Shown here: piece after piece, positions 1-8,600 of the stretch | Layout: every line of letters starts with the position of its first letter | How positions within the stretch are numbered: position 1 is the stretch's first letter | Source of the DNA: Micromonospora andamanensis | GTDB lineage: Bacteria; Actinomycetota; Actinomycetes; Mycobacteriales; Micromonosporaceae | DNA: 34,186 nucleotides | Reading direction: 5' to 3' | Assembly: GCF_016863495.1 (NCBI RefSeq) | Contig: NZ_BOOZ01000063.1 | Coordinates: 1 to 34,186 of the forward strand | Notes under the pieces: generated by a model | Database searches by the model: none | Seen by the model: the letters and a program-made list of their open reading frames with translations, nothing else | What the model was told of the DNA's origin: nothing | Position numbers and translations under genes: made by a program

Positions 1-10
1 GGCTTGGCGT

Positions 11-33
11 GACAACAACCTCATGATCAACCG
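11..33. repeat. Half of a GATC-type intergenic inverted repeat (cut by window edge)
   Basis: The stretch reads CAACCTCATGATCAAC and includes the stop codon of the TauE/SafE gene (TCA at 27-29). It resembles the right arm of the complete dyad at 31512-31571, which ends CTCCTGATCAAC. A G-rich stretch (the C-rich tail of the gene on the minus strand) follows it, as at the other copies. The left arm would lie outside the window, so this is an inference by analogy. Confidence 0.4.
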
Positions 34-983
34 AGGGTGGTGGGGGTGGAGTGGGTGCCGGCGGTGACGGGCTCGGGGGTGCCCGGGAGGGCGTCGGTGG
101 TGTGGGTCGCGGCGAGGGCCCGCTCGCGGCGGGTCCGCAGCAGCACCCGGACGGCAAGCGTCAGGGCCGTGATCCAGCCGGCGGCCAGCAGCACGTAGAC
201 GATCACCGGCACGGCGCCACCCAGGTCGCCGGCGCGCAGCAGGACCCGGGCGTTCGTCAGCACGATCACGCCACCGATCGCCGCGCCGAGCAGTTGGGCC
301 GGCACGATACGCACCAGCCAGGCCGCGATCGGTGCGGCGATCAGGCCACCGGCGAGCAGCGCGAGCACGATCGGCAGCAGGAAGCCCTCGGTGCCCAGGC
401 CGATCAGGAAGCCGAGGCTGGCGGCGGAGGCCACGACGAACTCGGAGGTGTCCACCGAGCCGATCACCTTGCGGGGCTCCATCCGGCCGCTTACCAGCAG
501 TGCCGGGGTGGCCACCGGTCCCCATCCGCCGCCGCCGGTGGCGTCGACGAAGCCGGCGACGAGGCCGAGCGGGCCGAGGAATCGCCCGCGTAGCCGGCCG
601 GCGGCCGGGTTTCGGCGTAGCGGCCGGGAGAACCGGATCAGCAGGTACGCGCCGAGGGTGAACAGGATCGCGGCCATCCACGGGGCGGCCGACTCGGTGG
701 ACAGCGCGCTGAGGAAGGTGGCACCGGCGAAGGCGCCGATCGCACCGGGCACCGCGATGCGTCGCACCACCCGCCAGTCGACGTTGCCGAATCGCCAGTG
801 CGCGGTGCCCGCCGCGAGCGTGGTGCCGATCTCGGCCAGGTGCACCGAGGCGGAGGCGGCGGCCGGTGCGACGCCGGCCAGTAGCAGCAACGTCGAGGAG
901 GTCAGCCCGTACGCCATGCCGAGTGAACCGTCGACGAGTTGCGCGGCGAGCCCCACCAGCGCGATGACGATCAGCTTGCGCAT
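27..983 (-). CDS. TauE/SafE-family sulfite/anion exporter, inner membrane
   Basis: A 318-residue, strongly hydrophobic protein with about eight membrane segments and the family's two-half layout. The N-terminal half carries Gly/Ala-rich helices around residues 5-50, and a second set runs over about 185-280. The family exports sulfite, sulfoacetate or other organosulfur anions across the cytoplasmic membrane; the true substrate cannot be read from sequence. The ATG start is supported by GGGAGG five bases upstream. The last 30 residues form a hydrophilic Thr/Pro-rich tail. The Rrf2 regulator gene lies just upstream on the same strand, 162 bases away, which fits control by a sulfur-responsive Rrf2 protein, but that link is inferred. 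The stop codon falls inside a repeat arm at the window edge. Confidence 0.87.
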   Translation of the reverse strand: MRKLIVIALVGLAAQLVDGSLGMAYGLTSSTLLLLAGVAPAAASASVHLAEIGTTLAAGTAHWRFGNVDWRVVRRIAVPGAIGAFAGATFLSALSTESAAPWMAAILFTLGAYLLIRFSRPLRRNPAAGRLRGRFLGPLGLVAGFVDATGGGGWGPVATPALLVSGRMEPRKVIGSVDTSEFVVASAASLGFLIGLGTEGFLLPIVLALLAGGLIAAPIAAWLVRIVPAQLLGAAIGGVIVLTNARVLLRAGDLGGAVPVIVYVLLAAGWITALTLAVRVLLRTRRERALAATHTTDALPGTPEPVTAGTHSTPTTLG

Positions 984-1000
984 GGCGCCTCCCGACTAGA

Positions 1001-1037
1001 CGGCATCTCCTATCAACTTGGTCGACAATGCGGCATC
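1001..1037 (-). promoter_or_regulatory. Candidate operator/promoter region of the TauE gene
   Basis: A direct repeat CGGCATC (1001-1007 and 1031-1037) flanks a core containing the perfect GTCGAC palindrome and, on the minus strand, GACCAAGTTGATAGG. It lies 18-54 bases before the TauE start, where a regulator would act. The neighbouring Rrf2 protein is the obvious candidate. No convincing -35/-10 pair could be fixed, so the call rests on position and symmetry only. Confidence 0.3.
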
Positions 1038-1145
1038 GCCGGGCTCCGGTCAAGCCTTCGATCAGTCAGTGAGACGACACGCCGTCGACGGTGGCCCGAG
1101 CGCCCGCGAACCACGGTCGGGCCGGCGTGAGCGCCGCGCGGCTCG

Positions 1146-1607
1146 TCAGGTCCAGGCGCCGGGATCGGCAACCAGCTTGGTGACCGGCTCGGGCAGCGTG
1201 CCCCGGGCCACGTCGGCGATCGTGACAAGTTCGAGGATCTGCCGCTCGCTGGCGCGCAGGGCGATCCAGACCTCCTGCAACGCCCGGGCCGCGCCCTGGT
1301 ATCCGAGGTGCTCGGGCCGTTGGCCCCGGATGTGCGCCAGCGGCCCGTCGATCACCCGGATCACCTCGGCGAGGGAGATCTCCTCGGCCGGCCGGGCCAA
1401 CCAGTAGCCACCCTCGGGCCCACGCTGGGCCTGCACCACGCCACCGCGGCGCAGTTGCAGCAGGATGCTCTCCAGGAATTTCGGCGGAATCTGCTGGGCC
1501 CGCGCGATCTGGTCGGCGGTGACCGGGCGAGCACGTCCAACCCCGGTCACCGAGGCCAGTTCGGCGACCGCTCGAAGGGCGTAGTCCACCCGGGCTGAGA
1601 GACGCAT
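1146..1607 (-). CDS. Rrf2-family transcriptional regulator lacking the cysteine cluster
   Basis: A 153-residue protein opening with MRLSARVDYALRAVAELA, the classic Rrf2 winged-helix start, followed by a recognition-helix region (QIPPKFLESILLQLRRGG) and the wing (QRGPEGGYWLARP). Rrf2 proteins such as IscR and NsrR bind Fe-S clusters through three cysteines near residues 90-105. This protein has no cysteine at all, so it more likely senses like CymR, through a partner protein or metabolite. The reading frame stays open far upstream, but the Rrf2 fold begins exactly at this ATG and a TAACCT box sits seven bases before it, so this start is preferred. With TauE downstream, sulfur or cysteine control is a reasonable inference. 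Confidence 0.87.
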   Translation of the reverse strand: MRLSARVDYALRAVAELASVTGVGRARPVTADQIARAQQIPPKFLESILLQLRRGGVVQAQRGPEGGYWLARPAEEISLAEVIRVIDGPLAHIRGQRPEHLGYQGAARALQEVWIALRASERQILELVTIADVARGTLPEPVTKLVADPGAWT

Positions 1608-1614
1608 GCCGGAC

Positions 1615-1620
1615 AGGTTA
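1615..1620 (-). promoter_or_regulatory. -10 box for a leaderless Rrf2 transcript
   Basis: On the minus strand TAACCT matches TAnnnT and ends seven bases before the Rrf2 ATG. No Shine-Dalgarno sequence is visible in between, which suggests transcription starts at or next to the A of ATG. The -35 region is weak. Confidence 0.4.
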
Positions 1621-1672
1621 ACCGCCAGGTATCCGGGCCCTGACCGGCGGCCCACCACCGGCAGGACGGGAC

Positions 1673-2554
1673 CTAACCGCCGACCCGGCGCAGCAGGCCC
1701 TCCTGCACGGCGCTGGCGATCTGGCTGCCGTCGACAGTGAACATCCGGCCGGTGGCCAGTCCGCGCGCTCCCGACGCGGACGGACTCCAGCAGTCGTAGA
1801 GGAACCACTCGTCGGCCCGGAACGGCCTGTGGAACCACAGGGCGTGGTCCAGACTCGCGCCCACCACCCCGCCCGGTCCCCACACCTCGCCGTGCACCGA
1901 GAGCACCGAGTCGAGCAGGGTCAGGTCGGAGGCGTACGTCAGGGCGCAGGCGTGCAGCAGCGGATCGTCGGGCAGCTTGCCGTCGATGCGCATCCACACC
2001 CGCTGGTGCGGGTCGGCCGGCCGGTCGCCGGGGCGTACCCACCCCGGTTCGCCGACGTAGCGCACGTCGATGGGTCGGGGAATCTGCCCCCAGATGCCCA
2101 GCCGCTCCGGGTACCGGGACAGCCGATCGGTCATGGTCGGGACCGACTCGGGCCCCGGCACGTCCGGCGGCAGCGGGGCGTGGTGGTCCAGCCCCTCCTC
2201 GTGCCGCTGGAACGAGGCGGACATGAAGAAGATGGTCTTGCCGTGCTGGCGCGCGACCGAGCGGCGCACCGAGAACGAGCGGCCATCGCGGATGTTCTCC
2301 ACTTCGTACTCGATCGGTTCGGCGGGGTCGCCGGCGCGAACGAAGTAGCCGTGCAGCGAGTGGACCACGCGGTCCGGGTCGACGGTGCGCCCGGCGGCGA
2401 CAAGGGCCTGGCCGGCGACCTGGCCGCCGTAGACCCGCTGCGGGCCGACCGGTGGGCTCATCCCCCGGAACGACATGGTGCCCGTCGAGGAAAGGTCGAG
2501 CACCTCCAGCAACTGGTCGACGGCGGCCTGGCCGACGAGCGAGCCGTCGGTCAC
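1673..2554 (-). CDS. tesB: Acyl-CoA thioesterase II (TesB type)
   Basis: A 293-residue double-hotdog thioesterase that hydrolyses acyl-CoA to free acid and CoA in the cytoplasm. The N-terminal hotdog has the GGQVAGQAL helix (43-51) and the LHGYFVRAGD motif. The C-terminal hotdog carries the catalytic set at Asp210, Ser234 and Gln284. These sit at a constant offset of six from E. coli TesB Asp204, Thr228 and Gln278, with Ser replacing Thr. The length matches the family. The GTG start overlaps the pyruvate kinase stop codon by four bases (GTGA), so translation is probably coupled to pyk. The shared operon links glycolytic output to acyl-CoA turnover, but the physiological substrate is unknown. 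Confidence 0.93.
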   Translation of the reverse strand: MTDGSLVGQAAVDQLLEVLDLSSTGTMSFRGMSPPVGPQRVYGGQVAGQALVAAGRTVDPDRVVHSLHGYFVRAGDPAEPIEYEVENIRDGRSFSVRRSVARQHGKTIFFMSASFQRHEEGLDHHAPLPPDVPGPESVPTMTDRLSRYPERLGIWGQIPRPIDVRYVGEPGWVRPGDRPADPHQRVWMRIDGKLPDDPLLHACALTYASDLTLLDSVLSVHGEVWGPGGVVGASLDHALWFHRPFRADEWFLYDCWSPSASGARGLATGRMFTVDGSQIASAVQEGLLRRVGG

Positions 2555-3999
2555 TGCAACGCCCGCGCGGTGGCGGCGTCGACAAGCGAACCGAGCTGGT
2601 GCACGCGCAGCGTGTTGGTCGAGCCGGGGCTGCCGGGCGGGCTGCCCGCCACGATCACCACGTAGTCGCCGGGGTTGCCCCGGTTGAGCCCGAGCAGCGC
2701 CTGGTCGACCTGGCGGAACATGTCGTCGGTGTGCTGCACGAACGGCATCAGGAAGGTTTCCACCCCCCAGCAGAGGGCGAGCTGGGCGCGCACCTCGGGC
2801 ACCGGGGTGAAGGCCAGCAGCGGCAGGTCGCAGTGCAGCCGGCTGAGCCGGCGCACGGTGTCACCGGTCTGCGAGAACGCGACGAGCGCCTTCGCGCCGA
2901 TGGCCCGGGCGATCGAGGAGGCGGCCACGGTCAGCGCGCCGCCGTGCGTACGCGGGTCGTGCTGCAGGCGGGGCACCAGCAGGGAGCCAGCCTCCGTGGT
3001 GGTGATGATCTTGGACATGGTGCTGACCGTGAGCACCGGGTACTTGCCGACGCTCGTCTCGCCGGAGAGCATCACGGCGTCGGCGCCGTCGAGCACCGCG
3101 TTCGCCACGTCGGACGCCTCGGCGCGGGTCGGCCGCGAATTCTCGATCATGGAATCGAGCATCTGGGTGGCCACGATGACCGGCTTGGCGTTCTCCCGGC
3201 ACAACTGCACCGCGCGCTTCTGCACCAGCGGCACCTCGTCGAGCGGCAGTTCCACCCCAAGGTCGCCACGGGCCACCATCACGCCGTCGAAGGCCAGCAC
3301 GATCGCCTCGAGGTGGTCGACCGCCTCCGGCTTCTCAACCTTGGCCAGCACCGGGCGGTGCACACCGACCTCGCTCATGATCGCGTGGCACAGCTTGATG
3401 TCGTCGGCGGAGCGGACGAACGACAGGGCGACCAGGTCGACACCGAGACCGAGCGCGAAGCGCAGGTCGGCCGCGTCCTTCTCGGACAGGGCGGGCACGC
3501 TCACCGCGACGTTGGGCAGCGAGACGCCCTTGTTGTTGCTTACCGGCCCACCCTCGGTGACCAGCACCCGGATGTCGTTGCCGGTGACGTCGGTGACCTC
3601 GACGGCGACCCGGCCGTCGTCGATCAGCAGCCGGTCACCGGGCTTGACCTCCTGGGGAAGCTTGCGGTACGTGCAGGAGACCCGCTCCTTGCTGCCCACG
3701 ACGTCGTCGCCGGTGATCACCACGGAGTCACCGGTACGCCACTCGTGCGGCCCGTCGGCGAATCGACCGAGGCGGATCTTGGGTCCCTGAAGATCGGCCA
3801 GGATCGCCACCGGCTGGCCCGCCGCCTCGGCCGCCTCCCGGACGAGCCGGTACACCGACTCGTGGTCGGCGTGGCTGCCGTGACTGAAGTTGAGCCGCGC
3901 CACGTTCATGCCGGCTTCGACGAGCCCACGGATGCGCTCGGGCGACGAGGTGGCGGGGCCAAGAGTGCAGACGATCTTCGCGCGGCGTGTCACGCCCAT
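2551..3999 (-). CDS. pyk: Pyruvate kinase
   Basis: A 482-residue enzyme that converts phosphoenolpyruvate and ADP to pyruvate and ATP, the last step of glycolysis. Visible family signatures in order: RRAKIVCTLGPATSS near the N-terminus, ARLNFSHG, the active-site segment AKVEKPEAV with the catalytic Lys, the metal-binding MVARGDLGVE, and the region TQMLDSMIENSRPTRAEASD followed by DAVMLSGET. The frame is open ten codons further upstream, but the ATG at 3999 sits directly before the conserved start (MGVTRRAKIV) and is preceded by GGAGGAG about 11 bases away. Length is standard for actinobacteria. tesB follows with a four-base overlap. Confidence 0.96.
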   Translation of the reverse strand: MGVTRRAKIVCTLGPATSSPERIRGLVEAGMNVARLNFSHGSHADHESVYRLVREAAEAAGQPVAILADLQGPKIRLGRFADGPHEWRTGDSVVITGDDVVGSKERVSCTYRKLPQEVKPGDRLLIDDGRVAVEVTDVTGNDIRVLVTEGGPVSNNKGVSLPNVAVSVPALSEKDAADLRFALGLGVDLVALSFVRSADDIKLCHAIMSEVGVHRPVLAKVEKPEAVDHLEAIVLAFDGVMVARGDLGVELPLDEVPLVQKRAVQLCRENAKPVIVATQMLDSMIENSRPTRAEASDVANAVLDGADAVMLSGETSVGKYPVLTVSTMSKIITTTEAGSLLVPRLQHDPRTHGGALTVAASSIARAIGAKALVAFSQTGDTVRRLSRLHCDLPLLAFTPVPEVRAQLALCWGVETFLMPFVQHTDDMFRQVDQALLGLNRGNPGDYVVIVAGSPPGSPGSTNTLRVHQLGSLVDAATARALQ

Positions 4000-4243
4000 C
4001 AGGCTAGTCTCTCCTCCGGGTCGGACCACCGGCCGACCCCTTGCGCAATGTGGAACAGTTGTCCAACGGAGCGCGGCTCACCCGCGCAGCCGGCGAGCGT
4101 GAGCCGCTCCGGACGTCGATGGCGGGCAACGGCGACCGCGCGCCGGAATGGTACGCCCCTGGTGCCAGTGCACGTCGGGCCGCTCCGGCCGGGCAACCGA
4201 GGGCAATCATCCGACAACAGTGCGTGAGCGCTGTGGCACCCGC

Positions 4244-4609
4244 TCAGCTCTCCGTCTTGACCAGCGGAAACTCCAGCGAACCGGCCGGGCAGAGGAAGGT
4301 CATCACGTCCACCCGGTAGAGACCGGCCTGCACCGCCGGGTCGGCTTCCATCACGCTGCGGACGTCGTCGACGGACCCAGTCCGGGCCAGACCGAAGCCG
4401 AGCGGCGGGTCCGGATCCCGGGCCTGGCCGTCCACCGCCCCGGCGACGAGGATGATCCCCCGCCGCTGCATCGCCTGCATGTGACTGGCGTGCTCGGCCT
4501 GCAACCGCTGCACGGTCTCGGTCGGCAGCGCCCGCCCGGCGGCGCCGGGATAGAGCACGATGCACTCGTACGTGTCGAGCGCGAAGTCGACCTGCGGCTC
4601 CCCTGACAT
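4244..4609 (-). CDS. YciI-like (DGPF/YCII) small protein
   Basis: A 121-residue protein with the YCII ferredoxin-like fold pattern: a strand YECIVLYPG, the helix around HASHMQAMQRRG, the strand IILVAGAVDG, then GFGLARTGSVDDVRSVMEADPAVQAGLYRVDVMTF. The last motif (ADP-hydrophobic-aromatic) is typical of YciI proteins, small dimeric enzymes or accessory proteins of unknown role. The ATG is chosen because the fold begins there and AAGGGGAA precedes it, although the open frame runs on upstream. It is a single gene, divergent from the pair starting at 4820. Confidence 0.8.
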   Translation of the reverse strand: MSGEPQVDFALDTYECIVLYPGAAGRALPTETVQRLQAEHASHMQAMQRRGIILVAGAVDGQARDPDPPLGFGLARTGSVDDVRSVMEADPAVQAGLYRVDVMTFLCPAGSLEFPLVKTES

Positions 4610-4819
4610 GGCTTCCCCTTCGCCCGGCCCGCCGACGCCAGGCGGTGCACGCGGCGGTACCGTCCAGCCTCCCACGGACAGGTCAGGTCGCACCGGCGCT
4701 CCGCCGATCCCACTACCGCGTCGAGGACCGGGACCGCCCCCGCGCGCCGGGTGACCGGCGGGCGGGCGGCGGCTACCGTGTGGTCGATGGCGTACGGCGG
4801 GCAGCGGGAGGGTGCATCG

Positions 4820-5128
4820 ATGCGGGATTCTGAGCCGCTGCCGTACGCGGAGGTCACCGACGAGGAGTACGCCACCCGGGTCGCGGAGACGTTCTCGGTG
4901 CGCCGGTACGGTCCGGCGGTGCTGCTCAGCGGCGACTGTCCCCGCTGCCAGCATCCGATCACCTGCCCGATCGTGGACGAGGTGTACCGACGGGAGACAC
5001 CCGGGGCAGCTGTCGATCCCGGCTACCGGACCCTGCTGTGCGGCTGCGCCGCCGACCATCCGGACCGCCCGGACGGGCTGGCCGGCTGCGGCGCGTACTG
5101 GACGGTGACGCTTGAGGTCGAGTCGTGA
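4820..5128 (+). CDS. Small Cys-rich (zinc-ribbon-like) protein of unknown function
   Basis: A 102-residue soluble protein, not recognised as a named family. The centre has a CPRC pair with a further Cys (GDCPRCQHPITCP), followed after about 30 residues by LLCGCAADHPDRPDGLAGCGAYW. The spaced CxxC and CxC...C groups suggest one bound zinc. The start with GGAGG nine bases upstream is preferred over an ATG at 4787. It overlaps the next gene by four bases (GTGA), so the two are co-translated and probably act together. The operon runs toward the TPR-CHAT gene, and the two are convergent. Confidence 0.65.
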   Translation: MRDSEPLPYAEVTDEEYATRVAETFSVRRYGPAVLLSGDCPRCQHPITCPIVDEVYRRETPGAAVDPGYRTLLCGCAADHPDRPDGLAGCGAYWTVTLEVES

Positions 5129-5586
5129 TCCGGCTGCGACCGGGCCCTGCGGCGACGCTCACCGACCTGCGCCGGGCACAGGAACTCGCCGCGTTGCTGC
5201 GCGGCGAACTGGACCGGGTCCGGGCCGCCGCGCTGGCCTGGCGTAACGGGCTGGGTGGCCTGCTCGTCGCGCTTGTCGGTTTCAGCCTGATCCGGGGACG
5301 CTCCGACGTCAGCACGCTCGCCCCGGGCTGGGGTGCCCTGGTCGGCGTCCTGCTGCTGGCCGCGATCATGGCCGGGGTCGCCGGGGCGCTGGCGTTGCTG
5401 CGGGCCGCGCACGGGCCGCTGTCGGTGACGTCGGTCGCCGAACTGCCCCCGGCCCCGCTCGGCGAGCACCGGGAAGCCCTCGCCGCGGCCCGGGCACTGC
5501 GTCTCGGGGTGCTGCTGGTGCTGCTCTGCACCGCCCTGCTGATCGCCGCCGTGGGCGTCACCTGGTACGCCCCCGGGCAACCCTGA
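5125..5586 (+). CDS. Three-helix membrane protein of unknown function
   Basis: A 153-residue protein starting with GTG inside the stop of the zinc-ribbon-like gene. An amphipathic, Arg-rich N-terminal helix (about 13-40) precedes hydrophobic segments near 42-58, 68-94 and 124-148. Between the last two lies a soluble stretch with SVAELPPAPLGEH. It is not recognised as a family. The pairing of a small Cys-rich cytosolic protein with a membrane protein suggests a membrane-anchored sensor or effector unit. The adjacent TPR-CHAT gene ends only 76 bases away on the opposite strand, so a functional link is possible but unproven. Confidence 0.65.
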   Translation: MIRLRPGPAATLTDLRRAQELAALLRGELDRVRAAALAWRNGLGGLLVALVGFSLIRGRSDVSTLAPGWGALVGVLLLAAIMAGVAGALALLRAAHGPLSVTSVAELPPAPLGEHREALAAARALRLGVLLVLLCTALLIAAVGVTWYAPGQP

Positions 5587-5662
5587 CCCTGCGGTCCCCG
5601 CTCCACCGGCCGGGATCCGCGGCGGTCGCCCCGGTCACCGGCAAGCGGCACGGCGTCGACGG

Positions 5663-8600
5663 TCAGGGGCCGAAATGGGCGTAGGCCGCCCAGAGTTCCG
5701 GCAGTCCGGGCAGGGCGGCACGGACCTGCCGGACGGCGTGGTGCAGGGCGGACGCGGCCCGCTCCGGGTCGACGCCGCCGGGCACCGCCAGCGCGCCGTA
5801 CAGGTCATCGCACAGTTGCACGGTCAGCTCGTCGGAGATGGCCCAGAGCGCGCCGATGACGTGCCGGAAACCCGCCAACTGGAACGCGGTGCCCAGGGTC
5901 AGCGCCTCGTCCGGCAGGGCGGCACCGCCGCGCGCCGTGTCGCAGGCGGACAGGACGGCGAGCGCCGCCGTGGTGTCCGCCGGCCGCCACAGGTCCCGCA
6001 CGTGCAGCGGCCCACCCGCCAACGCGAGGCGGCCCCGGGCGGGTGCGGCCAGATCCTGGGTGCCGTGACAGCACAGGTGGACCACTGGCGTCCCCGGTAA
6101 GGCCCCGAGCACCGCCGAGGGGGTGGCCGCCGGTCCGGTAAGCGACGTCACGTCGCTCAGGTGCCGGCGTACCACTGCCTGCTCCCCCGCCGCGCCGGGC
6201 AGGTCCGTCAGCCCGGGCGTCCGGGGCATCCCGACGAACAGGGCCGAGGCGACCGGCGCGGACCTGGCCGCCGGCCCCAGCCGGGCCCGCACGAGCGACC
6301 GCAGCGAGGCGGTGTACGACGAGACGACCCGGTCGAGGACCCCGGCTCCGCCGTCCAGCGGCGCGGCGGCGTGCACCGGCAGCAGGGTGAGCACCCCGGT
6401 GGGACACCACCACAGGCGGGCCGGCACGGCACCGTCGGCCGGTGGAGCGGCGGCCGGGCCCAGCGCGTCCAGCACCGGGGCAGCGACCACCCGCCACAAC
6501 CAGTCGAAGGTCTCCGGGATCCGGCGGCGGAACGCGGCCCGGCGGCGCTGCGCCGCCGGACCCGGGTCGCCGGCGGGCGCGGTGGCCTCGGCGAGACCGA
6601 TCAGGAAGTACACGGCCCGCACGTGCAGTTCGCCGAGACTCAGCTCGGGCAGCGGCACCGCCGTCACCCGTCCCCCGTCGACCACAAGCGCGTCACAGCG
6701 CCGGGCTGCGACGTTGACGAGCACCACCGGACCGTCCTCACCGGCTCGGGCCAGCTCGGCGAAGGGCGGTGGGCGGAGGAAGCGTTCGAAGCCGGGCAAC
6801 CGCCGGATCTCCGCGAGCACCTCGCGCCGCTGGACGGCCAACTCGTGTCGGCGCTCCGAGCCCGCCCCCGGCTCGTCGGCGACCGGTGGGACCGCCACCG
6901 GTACGACAGCAGCGGCAGGCCCGCCGAGCGGCCCCGACCCGGCCGGACCGGTAACCGGATCAAGGCGGTCGAGGGCGGCCTGCGTGGCGGCCAGCCGCTC
7001 GGCCAGCCGGGGAGCCCGCGCACGCAGCGCCGCCAGGTCGGCACCCGCGTCGTGGGCCCGGGTCAACAGCACCCCTCGGCCGTACTCCAGCAGCTCCACC
7101 GCACGTTCCGGCAGGTCGAGCGCGATCGCCACTGCCGCGGCGTCGCCGGCCAGCCCCGGGAACCGCCCGAGCAGTCGGCCCTGGTCGTCGAGGTCCATGC
7201 CGTGCCAGGCCACCAGGTCGAGCAGCTCGATCGCTGTGGTGTAGCCCTCCAGCGCCGCAGGCAGGTCGCCGACGTCGGCGGCGAGACCGGCGTACGTCCG
7301 CGCGGCACCGGCCCGCAGCAGCGACGGCGCCGCCTCGATCGCCGCGGCCTCGCGCAGGGAGTCGATCGCCTCGGCCAGGTCGACAGGCGGCAGGTCATCG
7401 GCGCCGCCCGACGCAGACCCGGCGTGCGCGATCTCCTCGACGGCGGCGGCCAGGTTGGTCAGGCACATCGTCCGCTCCGAGTGGTCGACGGGCAGTGCCG
7501 CCACCGCCGCCCGGTAGGCCGTCAGCATCTCGCGGGCGTCGTGGCCGGCCCGAGCGGCCCGGAACCTGATCAGCAGCGCGTTACCGAGGTTTGTCAGCAG
7601 CCGGTACCGGTCACCGGCCGACACGGGGGGTGCGTCGACGAGCGCCCGCAGCAGGGTGACCGCCTCGTCGAGCGCGGCGGGGTCCTCGGTGAGTTGGTGC
7701 CGCAGCAGGTGGCTGAGCGCGAGCGTGCCGACAATCCGGACACGTTCGTCGGGCTCGGCCTCCCGCTGCGCCAACTCCGCCGCCTCCCGCAGCAACGCGA
7801 CCGCCTGATCGGCATCGGTGCGTGCGGCGGCCCGGACCTGCTCTGGTGCGCTGGTGCCGTCGGCCGGCAGCGCCGCGTTGACAACCAGTTCGGTGCGCCG
7901 GTTCAACGCCGATCCCAGGTTGAGCAGGCCCAGCATCCGGTCCGGATTCCCGGCTGGCGCGGCGGCCACCGCCCGCCGCAGCACCGCTATCGCCTCGCTG
8001 AGAATCCCCAGATCCTGGGTCCGGCCGAAGAGTTCCTGCAGGACCAGACCCAGATTCGACAGGCGCAGCGGCAGTTTCGCGGGAACGGCCGTGACGGCGA
8101 CCGCCTCGCGCAACCTCGCCACGGCCGGTTCCAGCAGGTCCGGCTCCCCCGCCAGGTTGGCCAGCTCACGCAGCGTGTTACCCAGATTGTTCAGCAGGTC
8201 CGGTCGATCCGGATGCTCCGCCGGCAGCAACCGCTCCGCCTCAGTCAGCACCTCGCGGGCCTGCCGCAGGCTCGGTAGCCCGTTCAGGTCGGCGTGCCAG
8301 CGGCTCAGCGTGTAACCGAGTTCGCCCAGGCACCGGGCCCGCTGGCCATGGTCGGTCGCCTCGTCGGCCGCCGCCCGCAGCAGCCGCAGCGCCTCGTCGA
8401 GGTCCTCGGCACGGCGGTGCAGCGCGTAACGCGCCTCCAGCAGCTTCCCCTCGGCCTGCCACAGCCCGCCCACGTCCTGCCCGTCGAGCCGGGGTCCGGC
8501 CGCCGCCGCCCGGTACGCCTCGATCGCCGCGTCCAGGTCAGTCGGGGTCTTCCGCCGCTCATGACGCTCCCCGACCAGCCCCGCCAGCGTCACCCGGGCC

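Noticed and set aside
1146..2585. A 479-residue open frame joining Rrf2 to an upstream extension
   Set aside because: The extra 325 residues are Arg/Pro-rich noise antisense-like to the tesB frame; the Rrf2 fold starts at 1607.
6161..8278. Long open frame opposite the CHAT gene
   Set aside because: Low-complexity Arg/Gln/Gly composition and no ribosome site; the TPR-CHAT protein explains the region.
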